Notes under the pieces: generated by a model | Database searches by the model: none | What the model saw: only the letters and a program-made list of their open reading frames with translations | Told to the model about the DNA's origin: nothing | Program-made: the position numbers and the translations under genes | Shown: positions 7,499 through 16,255 of the stretch, one piece after another | Numbering within the stretch: the first letter of the stretch is position 1 | How the letters are laid out: each line of letters starts with the position of its first letter | Source of the DNA: an uncultured Clostridium sp. | Lineage (GTDB): Bacteria > Bacillota > Clostridia > TANB77 > CAG-508 | Direction: 5' to 3' | NCBI GenBank assembly: GCA_900552655.1 | Contig: USAE01000033.1 | Span: forward strand, 1 to 17,911 | DNA: 17,911 bases

Positions 7499-10400
7499 AT
7501 GAAAGAAAAGGTTGTTAATAAGTTAATTGCAGCTATCACCGTAGTTTGTTTACTTATGTCATACGTGTCTATTGTAACAAATTCAGTTTATGCTGCATAC
7601 GAAGAATTGGAAAAACAAGGTATTGTGTCAAACAACAAAAATGTAGAATTTGATGCATACTTTAAAACAGAAGGAACAAATAAACATAGCAAAGAAGCAG
7701 AAATGCCTACAGAACAAAAATTATATGTAAGGGTAAATGTAAAAAATACAGGATATTTAGAAACAGCAACGATTTCATTAGAAAATCCAAACTTTGCAAT
7801 TTCTAAGAATTTTGTTAAAACCGACGACATAAAATCTGTAGATTATGAGAAAAATCAAATTACATTAAACCAAATAGAAAGTGGAAAAGAAATTGAATTA
7901 GAAATTCCTATCAATTTCGTAAGAAATGATAATATGGACTTAACATATTTTTCGAGAGAAACAAAGTTAAACTTAGAAGGAACATATTATGATGAAAACG
8001 GAAAGTCAAAAAACATAAAATCTAATATAAATGTTAGATTAAATTGGAATGCAGAGCCAAAAGCAATTTTAAATGAAGAAGTAACTAAATATGGTGTTTA
8101 TAATACAAATGTATATGTGCAAACACTATTAACAAGTATGTTAGAAGGAAATTCGCTTCCAGTAGAAAAAACACAAATAGAAGTTACAGTACCAAAAATT
8201 GCAGATAAAAATCCAACAGAAGTTAGAATATTTGCAAACACAATGGCTACAAATAGTGCAGAATTTACAAAAGATATGTGGTCTTATAATAAAGACACCG
8301 GAATATTAAAAATTAATTTAGAAAATAAAGAAAATAATAATCTAGTTAATTGGAAATTAGGAGAAGACAAATTTTATATAACATATATATATGCAGATAC
8401 TACTTTTGCTCCAACAGTTGTAACTTTAAATGCAAAATCTAGAATAAATACATATGTAACTAAAGAAGAAGTTACAGCAGAAGTTCAAAAAAATGTAGAA
8501 TTAAATGACAAAATTAGTACAGTAGTAGATTCAGAAGTATCTTCTACAGAAGAAATATATAAAGGTTATATGTATGCAAACAATAAATATGAAACACAAT
8601 TTGCATCTACAATATCAGCAAATATAGCATATATAGATGCTGTAGACAAATTAGAGTTAATTGAAAACAATGCAAAATTTATTACAGCAAATGAAGCTAC
8701 AATGCCAGTAGGAAATAATATGTACTATAAAAACATAGCTATAAGTAAAGCTGTATTTGATAAAATTTTAGGACCAAATGGAATAATCCAAATATACGAT
8801 CAAAATGGTAACAAAATAGCTGGAATAGATAAAAATACTAACATAGATGCAAATGGTAATATGACAATTTCTATAAACAATCAAGATGTTACAGCAATAA
8901 AAATAGAAACAACAAAACCAGTTTCAGAAGGAATTATAACATTTAATATTAACAAAGCTATAAAAGCTACAACAAATTTAAATAGAGCAACAATCACAAG
9001 CATACAAAGAATGGATACAGAAGTTTTTGGAAATATAATTAGAGACGATATAGTAGAAGAGCTAGAAACAAAAGTTGCAACAACAAAATTAAATGAAACA
9101 TCAACAAAAGCAGAACTTTATATAAACAATGTAAACTTAACAACAACTGCTAAAAATGAAAATGTAGAAATAAAAGCTATATTAAAATCAAATGACTATA
9201 CATGTGACTTATTCGAAAATCCAACACTTGAAATAACATTACCAAGTGAAATAGAAGTATTAGAAATAAAAACAATAAACTTATTATATAATGAAAACTT
9301 AGCAATAAGTTCATATGATGTTATAACAGATGCAAATGGAAACAAAGTAATCAGAATAAGAATACAAGGTAATCAAACAGAATTTGTTACAGATATAAGC
9401 AAAGGAATTAATGTAGTAATAAATACAGACATAACATTAAGAAAAACAGCAGCAAATGTAGCAAAAGAAGCTATATTAAAAGTAACAAATAATAAAGCGA
9501 TACAATACGAAAATGATGGTATAGCCAAAGTTGGAATGAATATATATGCACCACAAGGAGTTGTACTATTAAGTAGTGTAGCAAACTTTTCAAATGATAA
9601 TGCAGAAGTAGTTTCTTTACCAAATAAAGAACAAGCAGGAAAAATAGGAATTAAAGAAGCTTCTAAAAACATTACAATGAAAGCAACAGTAGTAAATAAT
9701 TACGGAAAAGATATTAAAAATCCAAAAATATTAGGAAGAATACCATTCCAAGGAAATAAGAAAACAGATGGAACGGAATTAGGATCTACAGTAAATACAA
9801 TATTAACATCTGGACTTACGGTATCAGGAATAGAAAATGGGGTTGCAACTATTTATTATAGTGAAAATGGTGAAGCAACAGCAGATTTAAACAATACACA
9901 AAATGGATGGAAACAAACTATAGACGACGTTTCAAAAATAAAATCTTATTTAGTAGTATTAAATAATTATGTAATGCCACAAGCAACAGCTTTTGATATG
10001 GCATACAATGTACAAGTACCAGAGAACTTATCACACAATGAAAACGCATTTGGTACATATACAGTATATTATGAAGAAGAAGAAAGTAATCAAACAATAT
10101 CAAAAGAAACAATGGCTCCAACAGTTGGTGTATCAACAGGAAAAGGACCAGAATTAAAAGCAGAAATATCTTCTAATATTGGAAGTACAGCTTCAACAGA
10201 AGATATAATGGAATATAAAATTACAGTAAAAAATGATGGAGAAGTACCAGCAGAGAATGTAAAAGTTACTGTAAACTTACCAGAAATGGTTGATTATGCA
10301 GAATATATAAAAGAACCTATGGGAGAAAGATATGAAGTAAAACCAGAAATAAGAACATTTGACCTTTCAGTAGGAAACTTAGCAGTACAAGAAAGCAAAG

Positions 10401-12304
10401 AAGTAACATTTACAATAAAAGCAAACCGTGAAGGAACATTTAAATTAGACTTAAGCCTTTCAGCTGGAAATTTAGAAAAATCAGAACAAGTATCAACACC
10501 AGAAGTAAATGTAACATTAGCAAGTTTTATTATTCAATTTACAACACCAACACAAGATAATGTAGGCTTAGGAAGTAAAATAGAATATTATACAAATATA
10601 ACTAATGCAACAGATAAAAAAGTAGAAAACGTAAAAGCAACAATAAAATTACCAGAAAATGTAGAATATATAGAAGCATTTAGACAAGAATATGCAGGAG
10701 CTAATCAATCTAAAGAAGATGTAAAATACGATGAAAAGAGCAGAACAGTAACATTTAATGTTGGAGATATCGAAGCAAAATCTGCAGCAAAATACAATTT
10801 TATATTAAGAGTAAAAACAATTAAAGAAGAAGACGTAAATATGCAAGTTGTAGTAAAAGGAAAAGGTACAAACGAACAAAAAAGTTCTATAATTATACAT
10901 TCAACAGGAAATAATAAATTAGAAGTAAAAACAGAAACAGATATAACTAAAGAATACTTACAAATAGGAGATGTTGTAACATATACAATAACAGCTAAAA
11001 ATGTAAGCTCTGGAGTTATAAAAAATGTAAAAATAAAAGCAACAATACCAGATAACTTAAAATATTTAAATACAACATACTATGTAGATGACAAAGAAAT
11101 GTTTAGTGGATACTTATTAGAAAATAAAGTATCAGAGGCAACATTAGACTTAGATGCAGGTCAAACATTTAAGTTTGTAGTAAAAGCAGCTGTAAACAAA
11201 ATGATGGATCCATCAAAAGAAGAAGAAGACTCAAATGTAGATGTAGAAGTATCTGGAGACGGAACAGAAGATTTTAAAGACGAAATTAACAACAAGATAG
11301 AAAATGATAATGTTCAAAATTCTAATACTTACAGAATATCTGGTGCAGTATGGTTTGACGAAAACAGAAATGGTACAAGAGATTTAGAAGAAAAATTGCT
11401 ACCAGGAATTCCAGTAACAATAGTTGATGCAGAAACAGGTAAAGAAGTAAAAAATTCAAACGGAGATAAAATTACAGCAACAACAAACGATAAAGGTGAA
11501 TATATTTTAAGTGACTTAATTAAAGGAAAATATATTGTTAAATTTAATTACGACAACTCTAAATATGTTATTACAGAATATAGAAAACAAGATGCAGATG
11601 AAAAATATAATTCAGATGCAATAAATACAACAGAAAACAATGGAGTAGCAATTACAGACAGTTTAGAAATTACAGAAAATAGTATGAACAATATAGACCT
11701 AGGACTAACGACAAAAGGAATATTTGACTTATCATTAAATAAATCATTAACACAAATAAAAATGGCAGATGGAAAGAAAACAAAAGCTATACCTTATGAA
11801 AATAAGAAATTAGGAAAAATAGAAGTTGATGCAAAACGTATTAACAATACAAATTTAGTAATAGAATACACAATGACAATTACTAATAAGGGTAATGTAG
11901 CAGGATATGCAAAGAAAATTGTAGACTATTTACCAAAAGAATTAGAATTTAGTTCTAATTTAAATAAAGATTGGTATACTTCTGGAGAGACACTTGTATG
12001 TACAGCACTAGAGAATGAACTTATAAAACCAGGAGAAACAAAAGAAGTTAAATTATTATTAACAAAGAAAATGAATGAAAATGCTACAGGAACTGTAACA
12101 AATAAAGCCGAAATTACAGAAACGTATAATGACCAAGGTTTATTAGACGAAAAAAATGCAGAAGATGATGCAAATTCTTCAGCAAATGTAATTATAGGAA
12201 TAAAGACTGGTGGACCAGTAACATATGCAGTATTAACATTAACAATCTTAGCAATAGCAGGTTGTGGAGCATATATAATAAATAAAAAGGTATTAAAAAT
12301 ATAG
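7499..12304 (+). CDS. Large exported surface protein with DUF11-like repeats and an SdrD-like B domain
   Basis: This 1601-aa protein begins with a Sec signal peptide (positive start, hydrophobic core, cleavage after SVYA near residue 32). Residues of about 34-880 are beta-rich and match no family I recognise. At least three DUF11-like repeats follow (about 882-1010, 1011-1130 and 1141-1265), each with a core such as YKITVKNDG followed by VKVTVNLPE. An SdrD/Cna-B-like domain starts at YRISGAVWFDENRNG (1278 onward) with a DxNxNG calcium-type loop. A last domain starts at FDLSLNK (1409) and ends near a NKAEITE segment, the pattern of isopeptide-stabilised domains. The C-terminus has KTGG (1569-1572), a membrane helix (about 1574-1594) and NKKVLKI. 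There is no LPXTG, but the layout is that of a cell-wall sorting signal. It is likely a long stalk or adhesin, co-transcribed with the next gene. Confidence 0.85.
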   Translation: MKEKVVNKLIAAITVVCLLMSYVSIVTNSVYAAYEELEKQGIVSNNKNVEFDAYFKTEGTNKHSKEAEMPTEQKLYVRVNVKNTGYLETATISLENPNFAISKNFVKTDDIKSVDYEKNQITLNQIESGKEIELEIPINFVRNDNMDLTYFSRETKLNLEGTYYDENGKSKNIKSNINVRLNWNAEPKAILNEEVTKYGVYNTNVYVQTLLTSMLEGNSLPVEKTQIEVTVPKIADKNPTEVRIFANTMATNSAEFTKDMWSYNKDTGILKINLENKENNNLVNWKLGEDKFYITYIYADTTFAPTVVTLNAKSRINTYVTKEEVTAEVQKNVELNDKISTVVDSEVSSTEEIYKGYMYANNKYETQFASTISANIAYIDAVDKLELIENNAKFITANEATMPVGNNMYYKNIAISKAVFDKILGPNGIIQIYDQNGNKIAGIDKNTNIDANGNMTISINNQDVTAIKIETTKPVSEGIITFNINKAIKATTNLNRATITSIQRMDTEVFGNIIRDDIVEELETKVATTKLNETSTKAELYINNVNLTTTAKNENVEIKAILKSNDYTCDLFENPTLEITLPSEIEVLEIKTINLLYNENLAISSYDVITDANGNKVIRIRIQGNQTEFVTDISKGINVVINTDITLRKTAANVAKEAILKVTNNKAIQYENDGIAKVGMNIYAPQGVVLLSSVANFSNDNAEVVSLPNKEQAGKIGIKEASKNITMKATVVNNYGKDIKNPKILGRIPFQGNKKTDGTELGSTVNTILTSGLTVSGIENGVATIYYSENGEATADLNNTQNGWKQTIDDVSKIKSYLVVLNNYVMPQATAFDMAYNVQVPENLSHNENAFGTYTVYYEEEESNQTISKETMAPTVGVSTGKGPELKAEISSNIGSTASTEDIMEYKITVKNDGEVPAENVKVTVNLPEMVDYAEYIKEPMGERYEVKPEIRTFDLSVGNLAVQESKEVTFTIKANREGTFKLDLSLSAGNLEKSEQVSTPEVNVTLASFIIQFTTPTQDNVGLGSKIEYYTNITNATDKKVENVKATIKLPENVEYIEAFRQEYAGANQSKEDVKYDEKSRTVTFNVGDIEAKSAAKYNFILRVKTIKEEDVNMQVVVKGKGTNEQKSSIIIHSTGNNKLEVKTETDITKEYLQIGDVVTYTITAKNVSSGVIKNVKIKATIPDNLKYLNTTYYVDDKEMFSGYLLENKVSEATLDLDAGQTFKFVVKAAVNKMMDPSKEEEDSNVDVEVSGDGTEDFKDEINNKIENDNVQNSNTYRISGAVWFDENRNGTRDLEEKLLPGIPVTIVDAETGKEVKNSNGDKITATTNDKGEYILSDLIKGKYIVKFNYDNSKYVITEYRKQDADEKYNSDAINTTENNGVAITDSLEITENSMNNIDLGLTTKGIFDLSLNKSLTQIKMADGKKTKAIPYENKKLGKIEVDAKRINNTNLVIEYTMTITNKGNVAGYAKKIVDYLPKELEFSSNLNKDWYTSGETLVCTALENELIKPGETKEVKLLLTKKMNENATGTVTNKAEITETYNDQGLLDEKNAEDDANSSANVIIGIKTGGPVTYAVLTLTILAIAGCGAYIINKKVLKI

Positions 12305-12321
12305 AAAGGAGGAAAGAAATT

Positions 12322-15300
12322 ATGAAAAAATCTAAATTATTAGCATTAATAATATTATTAATACTTATACCAATGATAGCAGTAATTACATATTTTTCAC
12401 CAATTTCAAAAGCTAGCTCATTTGTATACCAATATGGTGTAACAAATGGAGGACCTCCTTTTGTTACAAACATAGATGGTAAACAAACAGAAGTGTATTG
12501 TTCACAAGCTGGAGGATCACTTTGGTCATCTTGGAGACTTACATTTCAAAGTGCAGAAACACGTAATATGTCAGCAGGGCTTGCATATGCATTCAGACAA
12601 TGTTGTTCTATAAATTCTAGACAAAATTTAATATGGATGTCAGAAATTGCAAACAATATTAGCACACCAGATTGGCATTCAGATTATGATGATGCATTAG
12701 AACAATATAACAAAATAGCAAGCTTTAATGAATATTACAAAAAGTTACAAGAAAAAGGAAAAGATATAAAATTTGAACAATCAGAAGCAGGACTACAAAG
12801 CTCAGAAAATGGAGTATACAAATTAGGCCCATTTAAACTATCTTTTTATAAAAGTTCATATTCTAAAATATCAAGATTATATTTAACAACAGATACAAAT
12901 GAAACAATTGAAGTTAAAAAAGTAAACTTTGGAGGTTATACAGGTAGTGTAGAAGATATAGATTCTGGTGAAGAATTCTATGTATTATTATCACAAGAAG
13001 AAGCAAAAAATGCATCTAAAGTTACATTAAAGGCAGAATATAAATATGAAGAAGCAAGTGGAACATATACATATTATGTACCAACTACACCATCAATGGA
13101 TGGACGTACAGTACAACGTTTAGTAACAATAGATTATACCGGAGGACCTGCAAAAGATGATGCAACAGGACCAGAAATAGAACTTACAATAGATTTAGCA
13201 GGAAAAGTATTTAAAGATAACTTAGCAAATAAAGATGGTACAGAAGATGGAATATTAAGTACCGGAGATGAAATGCTAGAAGGAATTGAAGTAACATTAT
13301 TTGATAGTACAGGTAAAGAAGTTGCAAAAACAACAACAGACAAAGATGGTTACTACGAATTTAAAGATCAATTAGCTTCTAGACAATACTATGTAAGATT
13401 TAAATATAATGGACAATTATATGAACCAACAACATATCAAAGAGTAAGTAAGATAATAGATAATTCAGGAACACTAGGAAAAACATCAATAGAAGAAAGA
13501 TCTTATGCAACAGATGGCAAAAAGAATAGACAAAACTTTAATAACAAATTTACGCCAGTAGATAGTACTCATACAGTACCAGACAGAAGTGATACTAAAA
13601 ACCCAGCATTTGATATTTATGCGTACACAGGACCAAATGGAATGGAAGAACTATTATTATATGGAGTTTCAAATTCTAAAGAAGAATTACAAAATATCAA
13701 CTTTGGAATTAAAGACAGAGAACAATTTGACATGAACTTAAGAAAAGATTTAGTAAAAGTAGACTTAAGTATTAATGGTAAAACTCATAAATATGATTAT
13801 CCAGGTGGAGATAAAGACCTAGAAGTAGAAATAAGAGGTACAGACATACCAGATTATAATAGAGCAATTAGAAGTGCAGACTTAAAATACAAAATGGAAC
13901 AACAGCTAGAAGAAGCACCAGATAAATTACAAGTAAAAGTAACTTACAAAATTCAATTAAAGAATCAATCAGTTGGAAAACTTACAGGCTATGTAACAGA
14001 TTTAGCAGATTACTATGATACTTCTTATGAGTACATTAGATCATATGACGAAAACGAAAAAGAAATTGCATGGAAACAAGGTCAAGATATATCTGGTTCA
14101 GGAAAAACATATCATACAATGAATACAACAGCATTGGCAGACCAAGGTATAGACGACAAAAAATGGATATTTGTAGAATATAGAGTAACAGATGAAGCAT
14201 TAAGAGCATTAGTGGAAGAAGGAACATCTACTAAAGAAAACTTTGCACAAATATCTGGTTACAAAAATACATACAGAGAAGACAGAAAAGACTTAAATGG
14301 ACAATTAATAACAAATGCAGGGGAAAATGCAGGATTAATAGACGTAGACTCTACACCAGCAAACTTAAACCCAACAGATTCAAAAGTACAAGAATTTGTA
14401 GCATTTAGCAAAACAGACGAATACCAAGACCTAGGTGGAGAAGAAAAAACAAAACGTAGTATGGAAGTATTCGAGGATGATGCAGATGCAGCACCAGGAT
14501 TAAAACTAATAGTTGATGATTCTAATAAGAGAAGAGCTACAGGAACAGTATTTGAAGATGCAGCATTAGCAGAAAAATTAGAGCAAGACAACGAAAGACT
14601 TGGTGACGGAACATATTCAAATGGTGAAAATTTAGTAAACCAAATTAAAGTGCAACTAATTTGTACAAATGGAGATGTAGAAGTAAAAGAGACTAGAACA
14701 AATGACAAAGGAGAATACGAATTTACAGACTACATTCCTGGAGATTACAACATTAAATTTATATATGGTGATTATGAATCTTTAGTAGCAGTGCAACCAA
14801 ATGACGAAATGTACACTGGTCAAGACTACAAATCTACAATTTACAAAGACGAAAATTATCCAGATGCACATTGGTATAATAATAATATAGATACAAAACT
14901 AAATGATGCTAAAGATGACCAAGGAAGAAGACAAGATGTAAATTCTTATAGTAAAAACTTAAAATATAAAAATGCAACAGTTTTAAACTCAACAGCTAGA
15001 ACAGATGAAGAAACATTAAGAGCATTAGCAGATAACACAAATATGAATGCTGTAACAGCTAATATGAGTATGGAAATAGAATATGTTGGACAAGAAAATG
15101 CAGAATATGCAGTAAAAAATATAGATTTAGGTATTATAGAAAGACCACGTTCAGATATATTTGTAGAAAAAACAGTATCTAATTTAAAATTATCAACAAC
15201 AGGAGATGGTCAAACAATATTTAACTCTAATCAATCTGTACCAAACCTAACATGGAAGAAGAACACAAGAGAACGTAGAGGATTAATTCAAGCTACAGTA

Positions 15301-16005
15301 GATGAAAACTTATTACATGGTGCAACATTAGAACTTACATTTAGTATAAAAGTAATAAATACAGGTGAGACAGATTATGAAGATGAAACATATTACAATA
15401 CAGGTGTAATAACAGATAAAAACAAAATAGTAACATTAGACCCATTAATGATAGCAGATTATGTATCTAATAACTTAGTATTTGATGCAAACTTAAATAC
15501 AGGATGGCAAGAAATTACAGACAAGTCACAATTAACATCTGGAGATAATCCACATATTAAAGCAGTAGATGAAAACAAATTTAATGGATTACAAAAAGTT
15601 ATTGTTGCAACAGATGATAACCCTATATTAAAATCAGATCCAATAGTACCAGAAAAAGCTAAGGATAATGCAGGAAAATCTTCAGAAACACAAACATCAT
15701 CAGTATTACTAACAAAAGTAGTATCTTCAGATGGAAGTGTTACAGACGATACAGAATATGAAAACATAGCAGAAGTTATAGAAACATATACACCAACAGG
15801 TAGAAGAACATATAATTCTAGTATAGTTTCAATTCCTGGTAACTATAATATAGGAGAACCAGATACAGCATTATCAGAAAGAATTTCTATAGTTCCACCA
15901 TTTGGTGCAGAAGATGTAGTAAAATACATAACAATAGGAATTGCAATTGCTGGAATATTAGCAGTAGGAATAATCTTAATCAAAAAGAAAGTTTTAAACA
16001 AATAG
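12322..16005 (+). CDS. Exported surface protein with putative thioester adhesin domain and SdrD-like B domains
   Basis: The 1227-aa protein has an N-terminal signal peptide (hydrophobic to about residue 24, cleavage near SKASS at 29-33). Residues of about 34-270 look like a thioester domain: YC60SQ, then RQ101NLIW105, then VQ265RLV, in the order and spacing expected for the Cys, the QxxIW helix and the Gln. Two SdrD-like B domains follow (about 294-385 and 738-820). Isopeptide-type domains start at FDMNLRK (469-475) and DIFVEK (945-950); the first ends with AQIS and DVDSTP (674-679). The C-terminus has PPFG (1192-1195), a membrane helix (about 1202-1220) and IKKKVLNK. AGAAAGGAGG at 12303-12312 is its ribosome binding site, 17 nt after the previous gene. 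The likely role is a surface adhesin that may bind host or environmental ligands covalently; this is inference from motifs. Confidence 0.82.
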   Translation: MKKSKLLALIILLILIPMIAVITYFSPISKASSFVYQYGVTNGGPPFVTNIDGKQTEVYCSQAGGSLWSSWRLTFQSAETRNMSAGLAYAFRQCCSINSRQNLIWMSEIANNISTPDWHSDYDDALEQYNKIASFNEYYKKLQEKGKDIKFEQSEAGLQSSENGVYKLGPFKLSFYKSSYSKISRLYLTTDTNETIEVKKVNFGGYTGSVEDIDSGEEFYVLLSQEEAKNASKVTLKAEYKYEEASGTYTYYVPTTPSMDGRTVQRLVTIDYTGGPAKDDATGPEIELTIDLAGKVFKDNLANKDGTEDGILSTGDEMLEGIEVTLFDSTGKEVAKTTTDKDGYYEFKDQLASRQYYVRFKYNGQLYEPTTYQRVSKIIDNSGTLGKTSIEERSYATDGKKNRQNFNNKFTPVDSTHTVPDRSDTKNPAFDIYAYTGPNGMEELLLYGVSNSKEELQNINFGIKDREQFDMNLRKDLVKVDLSINGKTHKYDYPGGDKDLEVEIRGTDIPDYNRAIRSADLKYKMEQQLEEAPDKLQVKVTYKIQLKNQSVGKLTGYVTDLADYYDTSYEYIRSYDENEKEIAWKQGQDISGSGKTYHTMNTTALADQGIDDKKWIFVEYRVTDEALRALVEEGTSTKENFAQISGYKNTYREDRKDLNGQLITNAGENAGLIDVDSTPANLNPTDSKVQEFVAFSKTDEYQDLGGEEKTKRSMEVFEDDADAAPGLKLIVDDSNKRRATGTVFEDAALAEKLEQDNERLGDGTYSNGENLVNQIKVQLICTNGDVEVKETRTNDKGEYEFTDYIPGDYNIKFIYGDYESLVAVQPNDEMYTGQDYKSTIYKDENYPDAHWYNNNIDTKLNDAKDDQGRRQDVNSYSKNLKYKNATVLNSTARTDEETLRALADNTNMNAVTANMSMEIEYVGQENAEYAVKNIDLGIIERPRSDIFVEKTVSNLKLSTTGDGQTIFNSNQSVPNLTWKKNTRERRGLIQATVDENLLHGATLELTFSIKVINTGETDYEDETYYNTGVITDKNKIVTLDPLMIADYVSNNLVFDANLNTGWQEITDKSQLTSGDNPHIKAVDENKFNGLQKVIVATDDNPILKSDPIVPEKAKDNAGKSSETQTSSVLLTKVVSSDGSVTDDTEYENIAEVIETYTPTGRRTYNSSIVSIPGNYNIGEPDTALSERISIVPPFGAEDVVKYITIGIAIAGILAVGIILIKKKVLNK

Positions 16006-16016
16006 ATTAACAACCT

Positions 16017-16066
16017 AAAAAAGGGATTAGGGATTCGGGGACGGTCCTTAAAATCCCTTTTTTTTT
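16017..16066 (+). terminator. Rho-independent terminator of the surface-protein operon
   Basis: Arms AAAAAAGGGATT (16017-16028) and AATCCCTTTTTT (16052-16063) pair over 12 bp, and the T run continues to 16066. The loop holds a G-rich segment, GATTCGGGGACGGTCC. It starts 11 nt after the stop codon of the 1227-aa gene. The core GGGATTAGGGA and a CCTTAA-TCCC half are shared with the hairpin at 6415-6456. The GGGGACGG element recalls REP-like palindromes seen in other Firmicutes. Confidence 0.88.
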
Positions 16067-16111
16067 ATATATTAGGAGAAATTTATGTACTAGAGAATTA
16101 TAGCGCATTTT

Positions 16112-16146
16112 AAATTTTCTTAGAATTTGCAGTTGTTAGAAAATTT
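16112..16146. repeat. 9-bp inverted repeat in the intergenic region
   Basis: AAATTTTCT (16112-16120) and AGAAAATTT (16138-16146) are exact inverted copies 17 nt apart, between the terminator and the promoter of the aminopeptidase gene. It could be an operator or a chance product of AT-rich sequence; no T run follows it. Confidence 0.3.
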
Positions 16147-16197
16147 TAGGTTCTCGTCTTTTTGTATAGAAAAATCGAAAAATGTCATACGGAAGAT

Positions 16198-16227
16198 TTG
16201 GACATTTGAACTATTTAATGATAGAAT
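16198..16227 (+). promoter_or_regulatory. Possible promoter of the M18 aminopeptidase gene
   Basis: TTGGAC (16198-16203), an 18-nt spacer and TAGAAT (16222-16227) give a fair sigma-A promoter, 28 nt before the ATG. Because a strong terminator lies upstream, the gene needs its own promoter, and this is the best candidate. Confidence 0.5.
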
Positions 16228-16255
16228 ATACAAAAAAGAAAAGGAGTAGATATAT

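Noticed and set aside
14259..14708. 149-codon minus-strand frame inside the 1227-aa gene
   Set aside because: It is Ser/Phe-rich, lacks a ribosome binding site and lies opposite a continuous, motif-bearing gene; it is a shadow frame.
7499..16005. Phage tail or polyketide-like megagene origin for the two large genes
   Set aside because: Signal peptides, DUF11/SdrD-like domains and C-terminal membrane anchors point clearly to surface proteins.
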